From Alkalicoccobacillus murimartini (GTDB taxonomy: Bacteria; Bacillota; Bacilli; Bacillales; Bacillaceae_D): 64,000 nt of DNA. The position numbers were made by a program, and so were the translations under genes. The stretch covers positions 62,001 through 126,000 of the forward strand of contig NZ_JAUSUA010000006.1 of the NCBI RefSeq assembly GCF_030813245.1, given 5' to 3'. The notes beneath the pieces were generated by a model, which was given only the letters and a program-made list of their open reading frames with translations, searched no databases and had not been told where the DNA came from. Below, one piece after another: positions 62,623 to 64,000 of the stretch. Numbering within the stretch: the stretch's first letter is position 1; every line of letters begins with the position of its first letter.

Positions 62623-64000
62623 ATGGACTTTAGCAACCTTATGACATTGATTCCAACCATCATCGTTATTATTAACATTTTACTAGCTGCTGGTTTTTTA
62701 TTTTTTGAAAGAAGAGATATTGGGTATACGTGGGCATGGCTAATGGTTTTATATTTCATACCAATTTTGGGTTTTATTATTTATCTGTTTTTAGGGCGTA
62801 ATCTTAAACAGAAAAATTTCTATAATCTTTCGACTGAAGAAAGGGAGTATCTTCAAGCGGAAGTAGATAAACAATTACCTGTCTCGGAGGATGAAGAGAT
62901 CCAATCATCTCCGTTGTTAACGAAATATGCAGATTTAATTGAGCTGAACCTAAGATCATCCCATTCTCTATGGTCAAACGATAACGAAGTAGTTATACAT
63001 AACGATGGGAACGAAAAATTTGATTCGTTATTTGAGGGAATTAGATCAGCTAAACAAGAAATTAATGTACAGTATTACATTATTCAGCCCGATGCACTTG
63101 GAAGAAAACTCAGGGATGAATTAACGTTAAAAGCTAAAGAGGGAGTAAAGGTCAGGCTACTCTATGACGAGGTCGGTTCTAAGAAAATTTCACCTAAGTT
63201 TTTTAACGAGTTACGTCAAGCAGGTGGAGAAGTCGAAGTCTTTTTTCCATCGTTTTTCAAATTGATTAATTTCCGCATTAATAACAGAAACCATCGAAAG
63301 CTATGTATTATTGATGGAGAAGTGGCTTATATTGGTGGCTTCAATGTTGGGGATGAATATCTTGGCTTGAATAAGAAATTTGGCTATTGGCGAGATACCC
63401 ACTTTAAAATAAAAGGGGCTTCAGTGAACCAGATTCAAGGTCGTTTTATTTTGGATTGGCACCAGACTGGAAAAGGTAAAATCGGTCAATTTGAGGAGTT
63501 TTCGTATCAAGCTACAAAACACCATGGTACAAGCCCTGTACAAATTGTATCAAGCGGGCCTAACTCTGAAACAGAACATCTTAAAAATATGTACATAAAG
63601 CTTATTTTATCAGCTAAACAAAGTGTCTATATCCAAACGCCTTACTTTATTCCGGATGCTAGCTTTATGGACGCTTGCAAAATTGCGCTGCTTTCAGGGG
63701 TGGATGTACGTATTATGATCCCAAATAAACCAGATCACCCTTTTGTCTATTGGGCGACATGGGCGCATGCAGGCGAATTATTGGAATACGGCGCAAAAGT
63801 ACTGTTATATGAGAATGGCTTCTTACATGCAAAAACAATTGTGGTTGATGGAGAAGTAACCTCTGTGGGGACGATGAACATTGATCCTCGTAGCTTTAAA
63901 TTAAATTTTGAAGTGAATGCCATTGTGTATGACGAAAAAGTTGCCATGCCACTTCAAGAAATGTTCCATAAAGATAGCCATGTCAGTACGGAGCTCACGA
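62623..64000 (+). CDS. cls: Cardiolipin synthase (phospholipase D family), 3' end outside the window
   Basis: 459 codons are present and open to the window edge; the usual length is about 480-500. Two N-terminal membrane helices (about 8-28 and 38-58), then two PLD domains with H-x-K-x4-D motifs: NHRKLCIIDG (His224) and FLHAKTIVVDGE (His402). It condenses phosphatidylglycerol to cardiolipin at the membrane. ATG at 62623 is set by AAGGAAGG; an overlapping ATG at 62618 gives only a short frame. Confidence 0.9.
   Translation, partial: MDFSNLMTLIPTIIVIINILLAAGFLFFERRDIGYTWAWLMVLYFIPILGFIIYLFLGRNLKQKNFYNLSTEEREYLQAEVDKQLPVSEDEEIQSSPLLTKYADLIELNLRSSHSLWSNDNEVVIHNDGNEKFDSLFEGIRSAKQEINVQYYIIQPDALGRKLRDELTLKAKEGVKVRLLYDEVGSKKISPKFFNELRQAGGEVEVFFPSFFKLINFRINNRNHRKLCIIDGEVAYIGGFNVGDEYLGLNKKFGYWRDTHFKIKGASVNQIQGRFILDWHQTGKGKIGQFEEFSYQATKHHGTSPVQIVSSGPNSETEHLKNMYIKLILSAKQSVYIQTPYFIPDASFMDACKIALLSGVDVRIMIPNKPDHPFVYWATWAHAGELLEYGAKVLLYENGFLHAKTIVVDGEVTSVGTMNIDPRSFKLNFEVNAIVYDEKVAMPLQEMFHKDSHVSTELT

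Overview
The window looks like chromosomal DNA of a spore-forming, low-GC Gram-positive of the family Bacillaceae. The evidence is AT-rich DNA, strong Shine-Dalgarno (SD) sequences before ATG/GTG/TTG starts, rho-independent terminators after most units, a BclB-type collagen-like exosporium protein, and close relatives of Bacillus genes (paiA, ecsAB-like, ctaA, trx-linked arsC, yisL-like). No rRNA, intact tRNA, CRISPR array, prophage or insertion sequence was found. Species cannot be named from sequence alone.

Layout. 0-4 kb: the end of an unknown gene, a collagen-like spore surface protein and an EcsAB-like ABC transporter. 4-8 kb: an unknown minus-strand ORF with no normal start codon, a TetR-controlled MFS pump, a SatA-like acetyltransferase and a lipoprotein. 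8-14 kb: small proteins, a NarL-type two-component system and a PAF-acetylhydrolase-like lipase. 14-33 kb: a dense block of redox and detoxification genes (zinc-free quinone oxidoreductases, flavodoxin-like reductase, old yellow enzyme, SDRs, NmrA-like protein, nitroreductase, two luciferase-like monooxygenases), mostly next to their own HxlR or MarR regulator, with a GH42 beta-galactosidase in the middle. At least two genes here are broken: a qor by a 4-bp duplication and an hxlR by an amber codon.

33-44 kb: a Mef-like MFS pump with what looks like a leader-peptide attenuator, paiA, an M3 oligopeptidase, PadR and its divergent target, CtaA, and a methyltransferase/OmpR-type two-component operon. 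44-52 kb: a GC-rich intergenic repeat, a 6-phospho-beta-glucosidase with an RpiR regulator, an APH-like kinase, TauE, CPBP proteases, a MerR-controlled paired SMR pump and an orphan glycine-betaine-type binding protein. 52-64 kb: gene relics, a pair of tiny membrane proteins, a TetR/MFS pair, a stand-alone HUH relaxase-like domain, an arsR-arsI-arsB-arsC operon, a MurE paralogue and the start of a cardiolipin synthase.

Main signals for follow-up: (1) an SD/anti-SD leader with a five-residue ORF before the Mef-like pump at 33.1 kb; (2) about ten related terminator hairpins, four preceded by sequence resembling the 3' half of a leucine tRNA; (3) ORFs with good SDs but ATT/ATC in the start position; (4) a stand-alone relaxase-like HUH domain behind a leader terminator; (5) repeated palindromes that link orphan or broken regulators to neighbouring redox genes; (6) an SMR pair in which one subunit lacks the membrane glutamate; (7) a MurE paralogue without the DNPR motif.
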